A DNA stretch of 11,277 bases from Clostridiales bacterium (GTDB lineage Bacteria; Bacillota; Clostridia; Oscillospirales; Butyricicoccaceae). The position numbers and the translations under genes were made by a program. The stretch lies in NCBI GenBank assembly GCA_019420045.1, contig JAHZHY010000294.1, positions 1-11,277 on the forward strand, written 5' to 3'. Shown here in pieces: positions 1-5,248 of the stretch (positions are counted from its first letter, which is position 1; each line of letters begins with the position of its first letter). The notes under the pieces are model-generated. The model saw only the letters and a program-made list of their open reading frames with translations. It was not told the DNA's origin and made no database searches.

Positions 1-608
1 TTAGCGCTGGGGATCTGAAAGGGGACGATTTTTACTGGGGTGCCCAGGATACCCTGGACCGGATGGGCTTGGCCCAGGTCTCCCATTTGTGGCTCACAAG
101 CACGGAAGGGATCGCTCCCATCGCGCCGTCGGAGGATCGGTGGGCCGGGGTTCAGCAGGTGATCGCCCCCACAGGGGTTCTCCCTTCGCTGATGCTGGGG
201 GAGGAAAAGCAGGTCTATGAGCAGGGAGGACGGTTTTCCTTTTCCGGCGGTGAGGGTGCTTTGATTCCTGGGGAAAAGGGCTATCTGCTCCAGTTGGCCC
301 TGCCTTCCTGTACGGTGCTGGCCACCTGTAATCAGGACATGGGAGAGGTACTGACAGCGGTGAAAGAACAGGATCTTCGGTGTGAAATCTTGCTGGTGGA
401 CCAGAAGGCGGCGGAGGATTTGCCTCGGCTGGCCGCTATCTGCCGCCGTACGGGTTGTCAGATGCTAGTATGCACTCGCTCCTCCTATGGGGGAGAAAGT
501 GCCTCATTGGGTGCAGCATTTTCAGGTACCGTCCTCTATCTGGAGGATGGGGAGCGGATGGATATGGAGTTGTGGGCGGCAGGGGCCGCCGGGGAGGACG
601 AAGGATGA
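1..608 (+). CDS. comEC: ComEC/Rec2-type DNA uptake protein, C-terminal part
   Basis: The frame is open from base 3, so the 5' part lies outside the window. About 200 residues remain and no membrane segment is visible. The fragment aligns by eye with the last part of the metallo-beta-lactamase-like domain of ComEC, the membrane channel for DNA uptake in competence. A helix ending RMGLAQVSHLWLT matches the segment before the THxDxDH motif of B. subtilis ComEC, and a C-terminal strand ending in a LEDGE turn matches its end. The position directly before holA is the classic Firmicute order. The expected metal motifs are absent: THxDxDH reads TSTEGIA, the GD after the LF strand reads CN, and GHHGS reads DQKAA. 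The stop overlaps the holA start (ATGA). The family call rests on context plus a remote alignment; another degenerate MBL-fold protein is possible. Confidence 0.68.
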   Translation, partial: SAGDLKGDDFYWGAQDTLDRMGLAQVSHLWLTSTEGIAPIAPSEDRWAGVQQVIAPTGVLPSLMLGEEKQVYEQGGRFSFSGGEGALIPGEKGYLLQLALPSCTVLATCNQDMGEVLTAVKEQDLRCEILLVDQKAAEDLPRLAAICRRTGCQMLVCTRSSYGGESASLGAAFSGTVLYLEDGERMDMELWAAGAAGEDEG

Positions 609-1651
609 AAAAGGGCGAAAAGAATGTTGCATACGATAAGCTGCGCCGGGATGTGGACCAGGGCAGCTTGGAAAAGCTGTACCTGTTTTATGGGGAAGAA
701 AGTTATCTGAAAGAGCACTATCGGGACCGGATCTTTTCCCTGATCGGTGGAGAAGCTTTCGCCCAGTTCAATCAAGTGGTGCTGGATGGGGACAGTCTGA
801 CCCTGGATGATTTGGTTGATAGCGTAGAAAGTCTGCCGGTAATGAGCGAAAAACAGCTGATCCTCATCCGGGATCTGAATCTCAGCCGTCCGCCTGCCGG
901 GCTGCGGGAGCAGCTGCCGGAGATCCTGGAAAACCTGCCAGATACCCTGTGCATGATCCTTTATTTTGACGCCCTGGAATATAAGCCAGACAAGCGGCTG
1001 AAAACCTGGCAGGCCGCCCTCAAAGCCGGTCAGGCGGTGGAATTTGCCAAGGCACCCCAAGGGGAGCTGAACGCCTGGATCAAGCGGCGTTTTGCCGCTT
1101 TGGAAAAGGAAATCGACAGCGGGGAGTGCGAGTATCTCACTTTTGTCTGCGGCAGTCTGATGACCAATCTGGCCAGTGAGATCGACAAAATCGCCGATGG
1201 AACCATGGAAAAACGGATTGACCGCCAGGCTATTGACCAGTTGGCCTCCCGGGCCCTGGAAGCCCAGATCTATCAGCTCACCGACTGCATTTCCAAGGGG
1301 GATACAGTGGCCGCCATCCGCACATTGCGGGATCTGCTGGCGCTGAAATTTGAGCCGGTGGTGCTGGCTGGGTCCATCGGCAAGCAGGTACAGAAGCTGT
1401 ATGCGGCAAAATTGGCTCAGCAGGCCGGGCTGGGAGAGAGTGCCTTGATGGAGCTTTTCCATATGCGATCCAGTTATCCGGCTAAGCTTTTGCGCCAAGC
1501 AGCGGGCAAGCGCAGCCTGCCCTGGCTGCGTCGGGCGCTGCTTTTGTGCGATCAGGCGGACAAAGAACTGAAAAGCAATACCCCGGATGATGCCCGGGTG
1601 CTGGAACTATTACTGCTGCGCATGGCGGCAGAAAAGGAGCGGGTATCGTGA
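605..1651 (+). CDS. holA: DNA polymerase III delta subunit
   Basis: This encodes the delta subunit of the clamp-loader complex, which opens the beta sliding clamp during chromosome replication in the cytoplasm. The 348-aa product has the usual family length. The N-terminal KLYLFYGEESYL segment (about residues 24-35) is the typical delta opening, followed by the AAA+-like domain without a functional Walker A, and a helical C-terminal collar domain with LEAQIYQLTDCI and a leucine-rich end. I chose ATG 605 rather than the longer in-frame ATG at 455, because it forms an ATGA overlap with the comEC stop and has a GGGGAGG ribosome binding site 7 nt upstream (591-597). The upstream extension lies wholly within comEC in another frame. 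The 3' end overlaps rnmV (GTGA), implying translational coupling. Confidence 0.95.
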   Translation: MKKGEKNVAYDKLRRDVDQGSLEKLYLFYGEESYLKEHYRDRIFSLIGGEAFAQFNQVVLDGDSLTLDDLVDSVESLPVMSEKQLILIRDLNLSRPPAGLREQLPEILENLPDTLCMILYFDALEYKPDKRLKTWQAALKAGQAVEFAKAPQGELNAWIKRRFAALEKEIDSGECEYLTFVCGSLMTNLASEIDKIADGTMEKRIDRQAIDQLASRALEAQIYQLTDCISKGDTVAAIRTLRDLLALKFEPVVLAGSIGKQVQKLYAAKLAQQAGLGESALMELFHMRSSYPAKLLRQAAGKRSLPWLRRALLLCDQADKELKSNTPDDARVLELLLLRMAAEKERVS

Positions 1652-2235
1652 TCTCCATTGAACCGGTCATTATTGTGGAAGGCCGTTATGACAAGAATAA
1701 AATAAAACAGATCTTCGATACTGTGGTGCTGGAAACCGCAGGGTTTGGCATTTTCAAAGACAAGGAAAAGGCTGCCCTTATCCGCCGTCTGGCACAGACG
1801 AGGGGAATTCTGGTGCTCACCGACCCGGATCATGCCGGGTTTCTCATCCGTGGCTATCTGAAAAACATAGCGGCAGAGGGAAAGGTGTACCACGCCTATA
1901 TCCCCGACCGCCTGGGAAAGGAAAAGCGGAAGGCCCATCCTTCCCGGGAGGGAAAGCTGGGGGTGGAAGGAGTCACCGAAGAGGAGATCATTCAGGCGGT
2001 GCGCCGCAGCGGTGTCGCCATGAACGGTGAGAAGGAAACCAGGGAAGAAAAGCCGGTGACCAAAGCCGACCTTTATGCCCTGGGCCTGTCCGGCGGTCCG
2101 GACAGCAAAGAGAAGCGCCGTTTGCTGCTGAAAAAGCTGGATTTGCCGGAAAATATGACGGCGGGAGCCCTCTTGGAGATGATCAACATCTTAGGCGGTG
2201 CGTCTCTATTGGAGCAAGTACTGAAAGAAATATGA
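1648..2235 (+). CDS. rnmV: Ribonuclease M5 (5S rRNA maturase, Toprim domain)
   Basis: RNase M5 cleaves the 5S rRNA precursor to its mature ends, in B. subtilis with help from ribosomal protein L18. The 195-aa product matches the family length. The Toprim motifs are intact: IIVEGRYD with Glu11 near the N terminus and TDPD with Asp59 and Asp61. The family-typical GVEGV segment is at about 105-109, and the C-terminal region has the ALGLSGGP motif (144-151). The start is GTG 1648, whose last bases overlap the holA stop, so the gene is probably translated by coupling; no separate promoter is seen. The comEC-holA-rnmV order differs from B. subtilis, where rnmV lies beside ksgA. The gene ends 5 nt before a strong terminator. 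Confidence 0.93.
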   Translation: MISIEPVIIVEGRYDKNKIKQIFDTVVLETAGFGIFKDKEKAALIRRLAQTRGILVLTDPDHAGFLIRGYLKNIAAEGKVYHAYIPDRLGKEKRKAHPSREGKLGVEGVTEEEIIQAVRRSGVAMNGEKETREEKPVTKADLYALGLSGGPDSKEKRRLLLKKLDLPENMTAGALLEMINILGGASLLEQVLKEI

Positions 2236-2240
2236 ATAAA

Positions 2241-2276
2241 CAGCAAAAAAGCCGCCTGTATGGCGGCTTTTTGCTG
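2241..2276 (+). terminator. Intrinsic terminator of the comEC-holA-rnmV operon
   Basis: The stem pairs CAGCAAAAAAGCCGCC with GGCGGCTTTTTGCTG around a 5-nt loop (2257-2261), with one bulged A. The GC core is followed by a run of five T. The A-rich 5' arm means it could also stop transcripts arriving on the minus strand. Confidence 0.88.
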
Positions 2277-2338
2277 TGTGAGATGATGAGGATAAGAGTA
2301 CAGAAGGATCTCCGCCCATCCTGGAGGGCAGTCCAGGG

Positions 2339-2399
2339 AAAATAGCGGAAACGGATGGCATGAAACCAGGGGTTTGATACCACCCGTTTCGGTTATTTT
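2339..2399. repeat. 61-nt near-perfect palindrome, possible bidirectional terminator
   Basis: Every base i pairs with 4738-i without a bulge. Of 29 pairs, 24 are Watson-Crick and one is G-T; the mismatches are at 2347/2391, 2355/2383, 2359/2379 and 2362/2376, and the loop is 3 nt (2368-2370). The outer arms begin AAAATA and end TATTTT, so both strands have an A-tract before and a T-tract after the GC-containing stem, as in bidirectional terminators. It begins 24 nt beyond the stop of the minus-strand DtxR-like gene. The rnmV operon already has its own terminator, so this hairpin most likely ends the minus-strand unit. A miniature repeat element is an alternative. Confidence 0.6.
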
Positions 2400-2423
2400 G
2401 GAAGCGACGAAGGAGAACATCAC

Positions 2424-2807
2424 TCAGTTTCCTGAGGCCAGAGGCATAGGATGGGGCAGAAGAGTGGTCAGAGCCTGTTTCCCTTCAAGAGAAAGGGCGG
2501 AAACCACAGTCATAGCCTCCTGTTCCGCCGATCGAGGCGAAAGGCCCAGTTGGACAAACAGACAATGGAAAGTCTGCTGTTCTCTTTGGTATTGGAGTGC
2601 CAGCCGCCGGCCCAAAGGCGACAGGCGAGCTTTTCCGTAGTGGGCTTTTTCCACCAAGTTTTCTTCAGTCAGCTGGGAAAGGGTTTTGGCAACGCTGGAG
2701 CGGGTCACATTCAGCTGACGGGAAATGAAAACCGAAGGAATCGGGCGGTTATCTGGGCTCAGCCGATGGATCGTGAGCAAATAACGGATGACAGTGGATG
2801 AAAGCAT
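2424..2807 (-). CDS. DtxR/MntR-like winged-helix regulator lacking metal ligands
   Basis: The 127-aa product is laid out like a short DtxR-family repressor: an N-terminal helix (VIRYLLTIHRL), a winged helix-turn-helix with NVTRSSVAKTLSQL (33-46), a wing ending in LSPLGRRLA, then a dimerisation helix and the LGLSP...LS segment. Aligned with the intact family member in this window (4812-5183), the metal-ligand positions are replaced: Glu12 by Leu11, His78 by Gln77, Cys100 by Met99, Glu103 by Val102 and His104 by Ser103. It is therefore probably a DNA-binding protein that does not sense metal through this site. ATG 2807 has an AAGGTG ribosome binding site 7 nt upstream. No convincing promoter is visible in the 120 nt behind flavodoxin, so co-transcription with that gene is likely. 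A divergent MarR-type protein is an alternative. Confidence 0.72.
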   Translation of the reverse strand: MLSSTVIRYLLTIHRLSPDNRPIPSVFISRQLNVTRSSVAKTLSQLTEENLVEKAHYGKARLSPLGRRLALQYQREQQTFHCLFVQLGLSPRSAEQEAMTVVSALSLEGKQALTTLLPHPMPLASGN

Positions 2808-2835
2808 AAAGATTCACCTTTTTCAGAAGGAGGAC

Positions 2836-2859
2836 GGCAGGGGCTTTCCAGCCCCCGCC
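2836..2859 (-). other. GNRA-capped hairpin between flavodoxin and the DtxR-like gene
   Basis: On the minus strand a 10-bp stem (one G-U pair) closes a GGAA tetraloop. It lies 28 nt upstream of the DtxR-like start and has no T-run, so it is unlikely to be an intrinsic terminator. A CCTCCTT stretch follows, just before the AAGGTG ribosome binding site, and could pair weakly with it. It may stabilise or separate parts of the operon transcript; this role is inferred. Confidence 0.4.
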
Positions 2860-2927
2860 GGCGGAGATCAACCCCGCTGAACAGAAAGATCACATCAAAG
2901 GATCAAGAAAAAACAAAGAAAAGGCAA

Positions 2928-3353
2928 TCAGGCAAGGGCTTTGCCCAAAGCAATGCAGCGGGCTTCGTCTTCACCAGCGGGGGCGCCGCAGACAGCCAGG
3001 CCCTCACCGCCGATGAGAGAGGCCCCGGCCGCAGTACACCGGTCCTGCCAGGAGCGCATCCACTCTCCATCACCCCAGCCATAAGAGCCAAAGATAGCCA
3101 GAGTACGCCCTTGCAGATGGCCTTCCAACTGGGTGAAGAAGGGATCGAATTCGGCTTCTTCCAGCACTTCTGCTCCCATGGCCGGGCAACCCAGAGCCAG
3201 TCCGTCATATTTTAGGGCCTGCTCCGGCGTGAGGGAGGACACAGGCATACATTCCACCTGAGCTCCTCCTTCCAATGCGCCCTGGGCGATCAGCTGGGCC
3301 ATTTGCTGGGTGTTGCCTGTTTGGGACCAATAGATTACAGCGACTTTTTTCAT
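2928..3353 (-). CDS. Short-chain flavodoxin
   Basis: This is an FMN-binding electron carrier of 141 aa, the size of short-chain clostridial flavodoxins. The phosphate-binding loop SQTGNT is at residues 10-15 after the first beta strand (KKVAVIYW). The two FMN-ring loops are recognisable around CPAMGAEVLEEAEFD (56-70) and FGSYGWGDGEWM (88-99). In many bacteria flavodoxin replaces ferredoxin when iron is short, which fits the DtxR-box-like operators in front of this operon. ATG 3353 has an AGGAGG sequence (3364-3369) 10 nt upstream and follows the DUF3793 gene by 36 nt on the same strand, so the two are probably one transcript. The electron donor and acceptor cannot be told from the sequence. 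Confidence 0.93.
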   Translation of the reverse strand: MKKVAVIYWSQTGNTQQMAQLIAQGALEGGAQVECMPVSSLTPEQALKYDGLALGCPAMGAEVLEEAEFDPFFTQLEGHLQGRTLAIFGSYGWGDGEWMRSWQDRCTAAGASLIGGEGLAVCGAPAGEDEARCIALGKALA

Positions 3354-3389
3354 AGGTATATTGCCTCCTATATCATAGATGGGATACGA

Positions 3390-3950
3390 TCAAGCACATT
3401 CAAGAACCTGGGGAATGGTCTCGCCCCGGGCTACCCGGGAGCAGAGATAGTCCCGGCAGGAGTCATAGCGGCGGAACAAAAGCCGAGCGCGGCACAGACC
3501 GGAATACACCTTCCAGTAGCCGCACAGCTTACAGCATCGTCCCTGGTTTTGCTGAAAGGCCAGCACATCCCTGGGGGGATACCCCAGAAACAGGCCGATC
3601 TCATGGGGAAAGTCCTGGTTTTCGGCCAGTCTGGATTGAAGAAAAAGCAAATTTTCGCTGAGTCCTTCCGTCGGATAGCCCACCTGAGACAACATCCGGC
3701 GGCAAGACTCCTGCTGCAGATGCCGCTCCAATTCCACTGGGGAATAGACCAGAAGCAGCACGGTTTTGCACCGGCGGTCCAAGGTGAGAAACCGCAATCC
3801 CCGCTGACGAAGCACATGGCTGTACCAGGCGATCTGGGGAGCCAGTAGCCGGTATTCCTCCAGGGACAGACTGACCAGATTGGCAGGCTTAACCCCTAAA
3901 AGGGCCGGCGCACAGTGGCGGGCCAGCAGCCGATCCAAGGTTTGTTCCAT
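3390..3950 (-). CDS. DUF3793 family protein of unknown function
   Basis: I recognise this 186-aa product as a DUF3793 member from the FPHEIGLFLGYPPRDV segment (114-129) and the CCKLCGYWKVY segment (139-149). The protein is cysteine-rich towards the C terminus (139, 140, 143, 153, 165, 170), has no signal peptide or membrane segment and is probably cytoplasmic. The family has no established biochemical function. I chose ATG 3950 over an upstream in-frame GTG (3956), because the GTG lies inside the AGGAGG ribosome binding site (3956-3961), which is 5 nt from the ATG. It is the first gene of a unit with flavodoxin, behind a consensus promoter with two DtxR-box-like palindromes in its leader. This suggests a job in iron limitation or flavin/redox metabolism; the cysteines could bind metal, but that is inference. 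Confidence 0.85.
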   Translation of the reverse strand: MEQTLDRLLARHCAPALLGVKPANLVSLSLEEYRLLAPQIAWYSHVLRQRGLRFLTLDRRCKTVLLLVYSPVELERHLQQESCRRMLSQVGYPTEGLSENLLFLQSRLAENQDFPHEIGLFLGYPPRDVLAFQQNQGRCCKLCGYWKVYSGLCRARLLFRRYDSCRDYLCSRVARGETIPQVLECA

Positions 3951-3963
3951 GAGCACCTCCTGT

Positions 3964-3981
3964 GGTTAGCGTAGACTAACC
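3964..3981. promoter_or_regulatory. DtxR/IdeR-box-like palindrome, promoter-distal copy
   Basis: GGTTAG and CTAACC arms flank a 6-nt centre. The arms resemble the TTAGGTTAGSCTAACCTAA consensus of DtxR-type repressors. The site ends about 3 nt before the DUF3793 ribosome binding site, within the leader of the transcript. Its centre is 60 bp from that of the second copy. Confidence 0.7.
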
Positions 3982-4023
3982 ATCGCTTAAAAAACAAAGG
4001 GAGTGAACTCCCGCCTATTCCGA

Positions 4024-4041
4024 AGTTAGCATACGCTAACC
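4024..4041. promoter_or_regulatory. DtxR/IdeR-box-like palindrome at the transcription start
   Basis: GTTAGC and GCTAAC are perfect 6-bp arms around ATAC. It shares the GTTAG..CTAAC arms with the copy at 3964-3981. It lies 8 bp downstream of the -10 box of the minus-strand promoter, at about +1, where a bound repressor would block initiation. The likely ligand is the DtxR-family protein encoded at 4812-5183. Confidence 0.75.
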
Positions 4042-4049
4042 ACGGGTAT

Positions 4050-4078
4050 ATCATAGCATGCCATAAAAGCAATGTCAA
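4050..4078 (-). promoter_or_regulatory. Sigma-A type promoter of the DUF3793-flavodoxin operon
   Basis: On the minus strand, TTGACA (4073-4078, perfect -35) is separated by 17 bp from TATGAT (4050-4055, -10). The predicted start near 4043 gives a leader of about 90 nt containing both DtxR-box-like palindromes. Confidence 0.82.
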
Positions 4079-4110
4079 GGGAAATGCAGATTTTTTTCAA
4101 AGCAAGTTGG

Positions 4111-4139
4111 TTGCCCGGGGAAGTGAGGCATGCTACAAT
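4111..4139 (+). promoter_or_regulatory. Sigma-A type promoter of the nitroreductase gene
   Basis: TTGCCC (4111-4116), a 17-bp spacer and TACAAT (4134-4139) with an extended -10 TGC just upstream. The start is predicted near 4146, about 60 nt before the chosen ATG. It is divergent from the DUF3793 promoter, and no DtxR-box-like palindrome overlaps it. Confidence 0.72.
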
Positions 4140-4207
4140 AGGATCAGAGAAAGAGATCACATAGCGGTCTCTGGCCGCAAAGGTAAAAAAGAGAAAGGAT
4201 GATCCTC

Positions 4208-4726
4208 ATGAGCGTTATGGAAGCCATTTTGCAGCGGAAGAGCATTCGGGCCTATCAGGATAAGCCCATCGAGCAGGAGAAGCTGGAAAAGATTCTGGAA
4301 GCCGGGAGACTGGCGCCTTCGGCTACAAACCAGCAGGCGTGGAAGTTTGTGGTGGTCACCGATCCGGCTCTGCGCCATGAACTGGTGGCGGCCTGCCGGA
4401 ATCAGGCCTTTGTGGAGCAGGCTCCTGTGGTGATGGTCCTCTGCGCCGATGAAGTGCGGGATATGGCCTGTGGACAGCCGGCCCGCACCATCGATTGCTC
4501 TATCGCTCTGTCCTATATGCAGCTGCAGGCGGCCGAATTGGGCATCGGCAGCTGTTGGCTGGGGGCTTTTTCCGCTTCCGATGTGGCAAAGCTGCTGAAA
4601 ATCCCCGCCGGGTTCCAGGTGGTGGCAGTCTCTCCCTTTGGCTATCCCGCCGAGGAAGGCCGGGTGCGCAGCCGCAAACCCATGGAAGACATTGTGCGGT
4701 ATGACGCCTGGGAGACAAAAAAATAA
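4208..4726 (+). CDS. Nitroreductase-family FMN oxidoreductase
   Basis: This is a small (172 aa) FMN-dependent NAD(P)H oxidoreductase of the nitroreductase fold, cytoplasmic and usually dimeric; such enzymes reduce nitro, quinone or flavin substrates. Motifs visible are RKSIRAY (10-16) for FMN phosphate binding, GRLAPSATNQQAW (33-45), and ELGIGSCWLGAF (110-121) before the C-terminal FGYPAEE segment (144-150). I chose ATG 4208 because GAGAAAGGA (4191-4199) is an 8-nt-spaced ribosome binding site for it, whereas an ATG at 4199 would overlap that site. The gene has its own promoter and a terminator 18 nt past the stop, so it is monocistronic. The physiological substrate is unknown. Its position between an iron-responsive-looking flavodoxin operon and dtxR is compatible with a flavin or iron redox role. 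Confidence 0.93.
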   Translation: MSVMEAILQRKSIRAYQDKPIEQEKLEKILEAGRLAPSATNQQAWKFVVVTDPALRHELVAACRNQAFVEQAPVVMVLCADEVRDMACGQPARTIDCSIALSYMQLQAAELGIGSCWLGAFSASDVAKLLKIPAGFQVVAVSPFGYPAEEGRVRSRKPMEDIVRYDAWETKK

Positions 4727-4744
4727 ACGCGATTTCATAAAAAG

Positions 4745-4777
4745 AAAAGGCCCCAAGAGCATTTCTTGGGGCCTTTT
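4745..4777. terminator. Bidirectional intrinsic terminator between nitroreductase and dtxR
   Basis: AAAAGGCCCCAAGA pairs with TCTTGGGGCCTTTT around a short loop, giving 14 consecutive pairs with A- and T-tracts on both sides. It lies 18 nt after the nitroreductase stop and 34 nt after the minus-strand dtxR stop, so it can serve both converging genes. Confidence 0.92.
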
Positions 4778-4811
4778 ATAGTAAAAAGAGATCGGGAAAA
4801 AGCGGTGCAGT

Positions 4812-5183
4812 TCAAAAGCCTGCTTTTTCAATATGGGCTTTCAGTTTTTCAAAAGTTTCGTTGCTGATATCGTGTTCCATGCGGCAGGCGTCTTCGGCGG
4901 CCACCTCAGGGGAAACACCCAGGGCCGTGAGCCATTTGGTGAGCAGCCGGTGGCGTTCATAAATGCGGGAAGCCACTTCCATGCCGCTTTCCGTCAGCTG
5001 GATCCAGCCTTCTTTATCCATGGTGATATATCCGTTTTCCCGCAGAAGACTCATGGCCCGGCTGACGCTGGGTTTGGAGAAATTCATTTGCCGGACGATA
5101 TCAATAGAACGGACCGATCCTTTGCTTTCTTTCAGCATCAGGATGGTTTCCAGATAGTTTTCACCAGATTCCAGTATTTTCAC
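4812..5183 (-). CDS. DtxR-family metal-dependent transcriptional repressor
   Basis: The 123-aa product has an N-terminal helix (ENYLETILML), a winged helix-turn-helix with NFSKPSVSRAMSLL (34-47), and a metal-binding dimerisation domain. The Cys100-x2-Glu103-His104 cluster (DACRMEH) matches the Cys102/Glu105/His106 ligands of DtxR, rather than the Glu of MntR at the first position. His78 matches the ancillary-site His79. It therefore more resembles an iron than a manganese sensor, although short clostridial members are hard to assign. The C-terminal SH3-like domain of full DtxR is absent. The start is GTG 5183 with a GGAGG site 7 nt upstream; no in-frame ATG is available. It has its own promoter inside the end of eamA. 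It is the natural candidate to bind the two palindromes at 3964-3981 and 4024-4041. Confidence 0.92.
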   Translation of the reverse strand: MKILESGENYLETILMLKESKGSVRSIDIVRQMNFSKPSVSRAMSLLRENGYITMDKEGWIQLTESGMEVASRIYERHRLLTKWLTALGVSPEVAAEDACRMEHDISNETFEKLKAHIEKAGF

Positions 5184-5219
5184 TTGATGACCTCCTTGGG
5201 AAATGGATTGGTAAATTTT

Positions 5220-5248
5220 ATTGTATCACGAATCGTTTTCCTGCTCAA
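5220..5248 (-). promoter_or_regulatory. Promoter of the dtxR-family gene, overlapping the eamA 3' end
   Basis: On the minus strand, TTGAGC (5243-5248), a 17-bp spacer and TACAAT (5220-5225) with an extended -10 TGA. That TGA (5226-5228) is also the stop codon of the EamA gene. The regulator can thus be expressed independently of the transporter gene upstream of it. Confidence 0.68.

Noticed and set aside
536..1498. A 320-codon open frame on the minus strand
   Set aside because: It lies opposite holA and the end of comEC, has no recognisable domain and conflicts with the well-supported + strand genes.
2451..2801. A + strand frame opposite the DtxR-like gene
   Set aside because: It has no ribosome binding site or recognisable domain. 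The minus strand has a winged helix-turn-helix protein with a plausible start.
3951..3956. GTG start for the DUF3793 gene
   Set aside because: It overlaps the AGGAGG ribosome binding site; the ATG at 3950 is correctly spaced.
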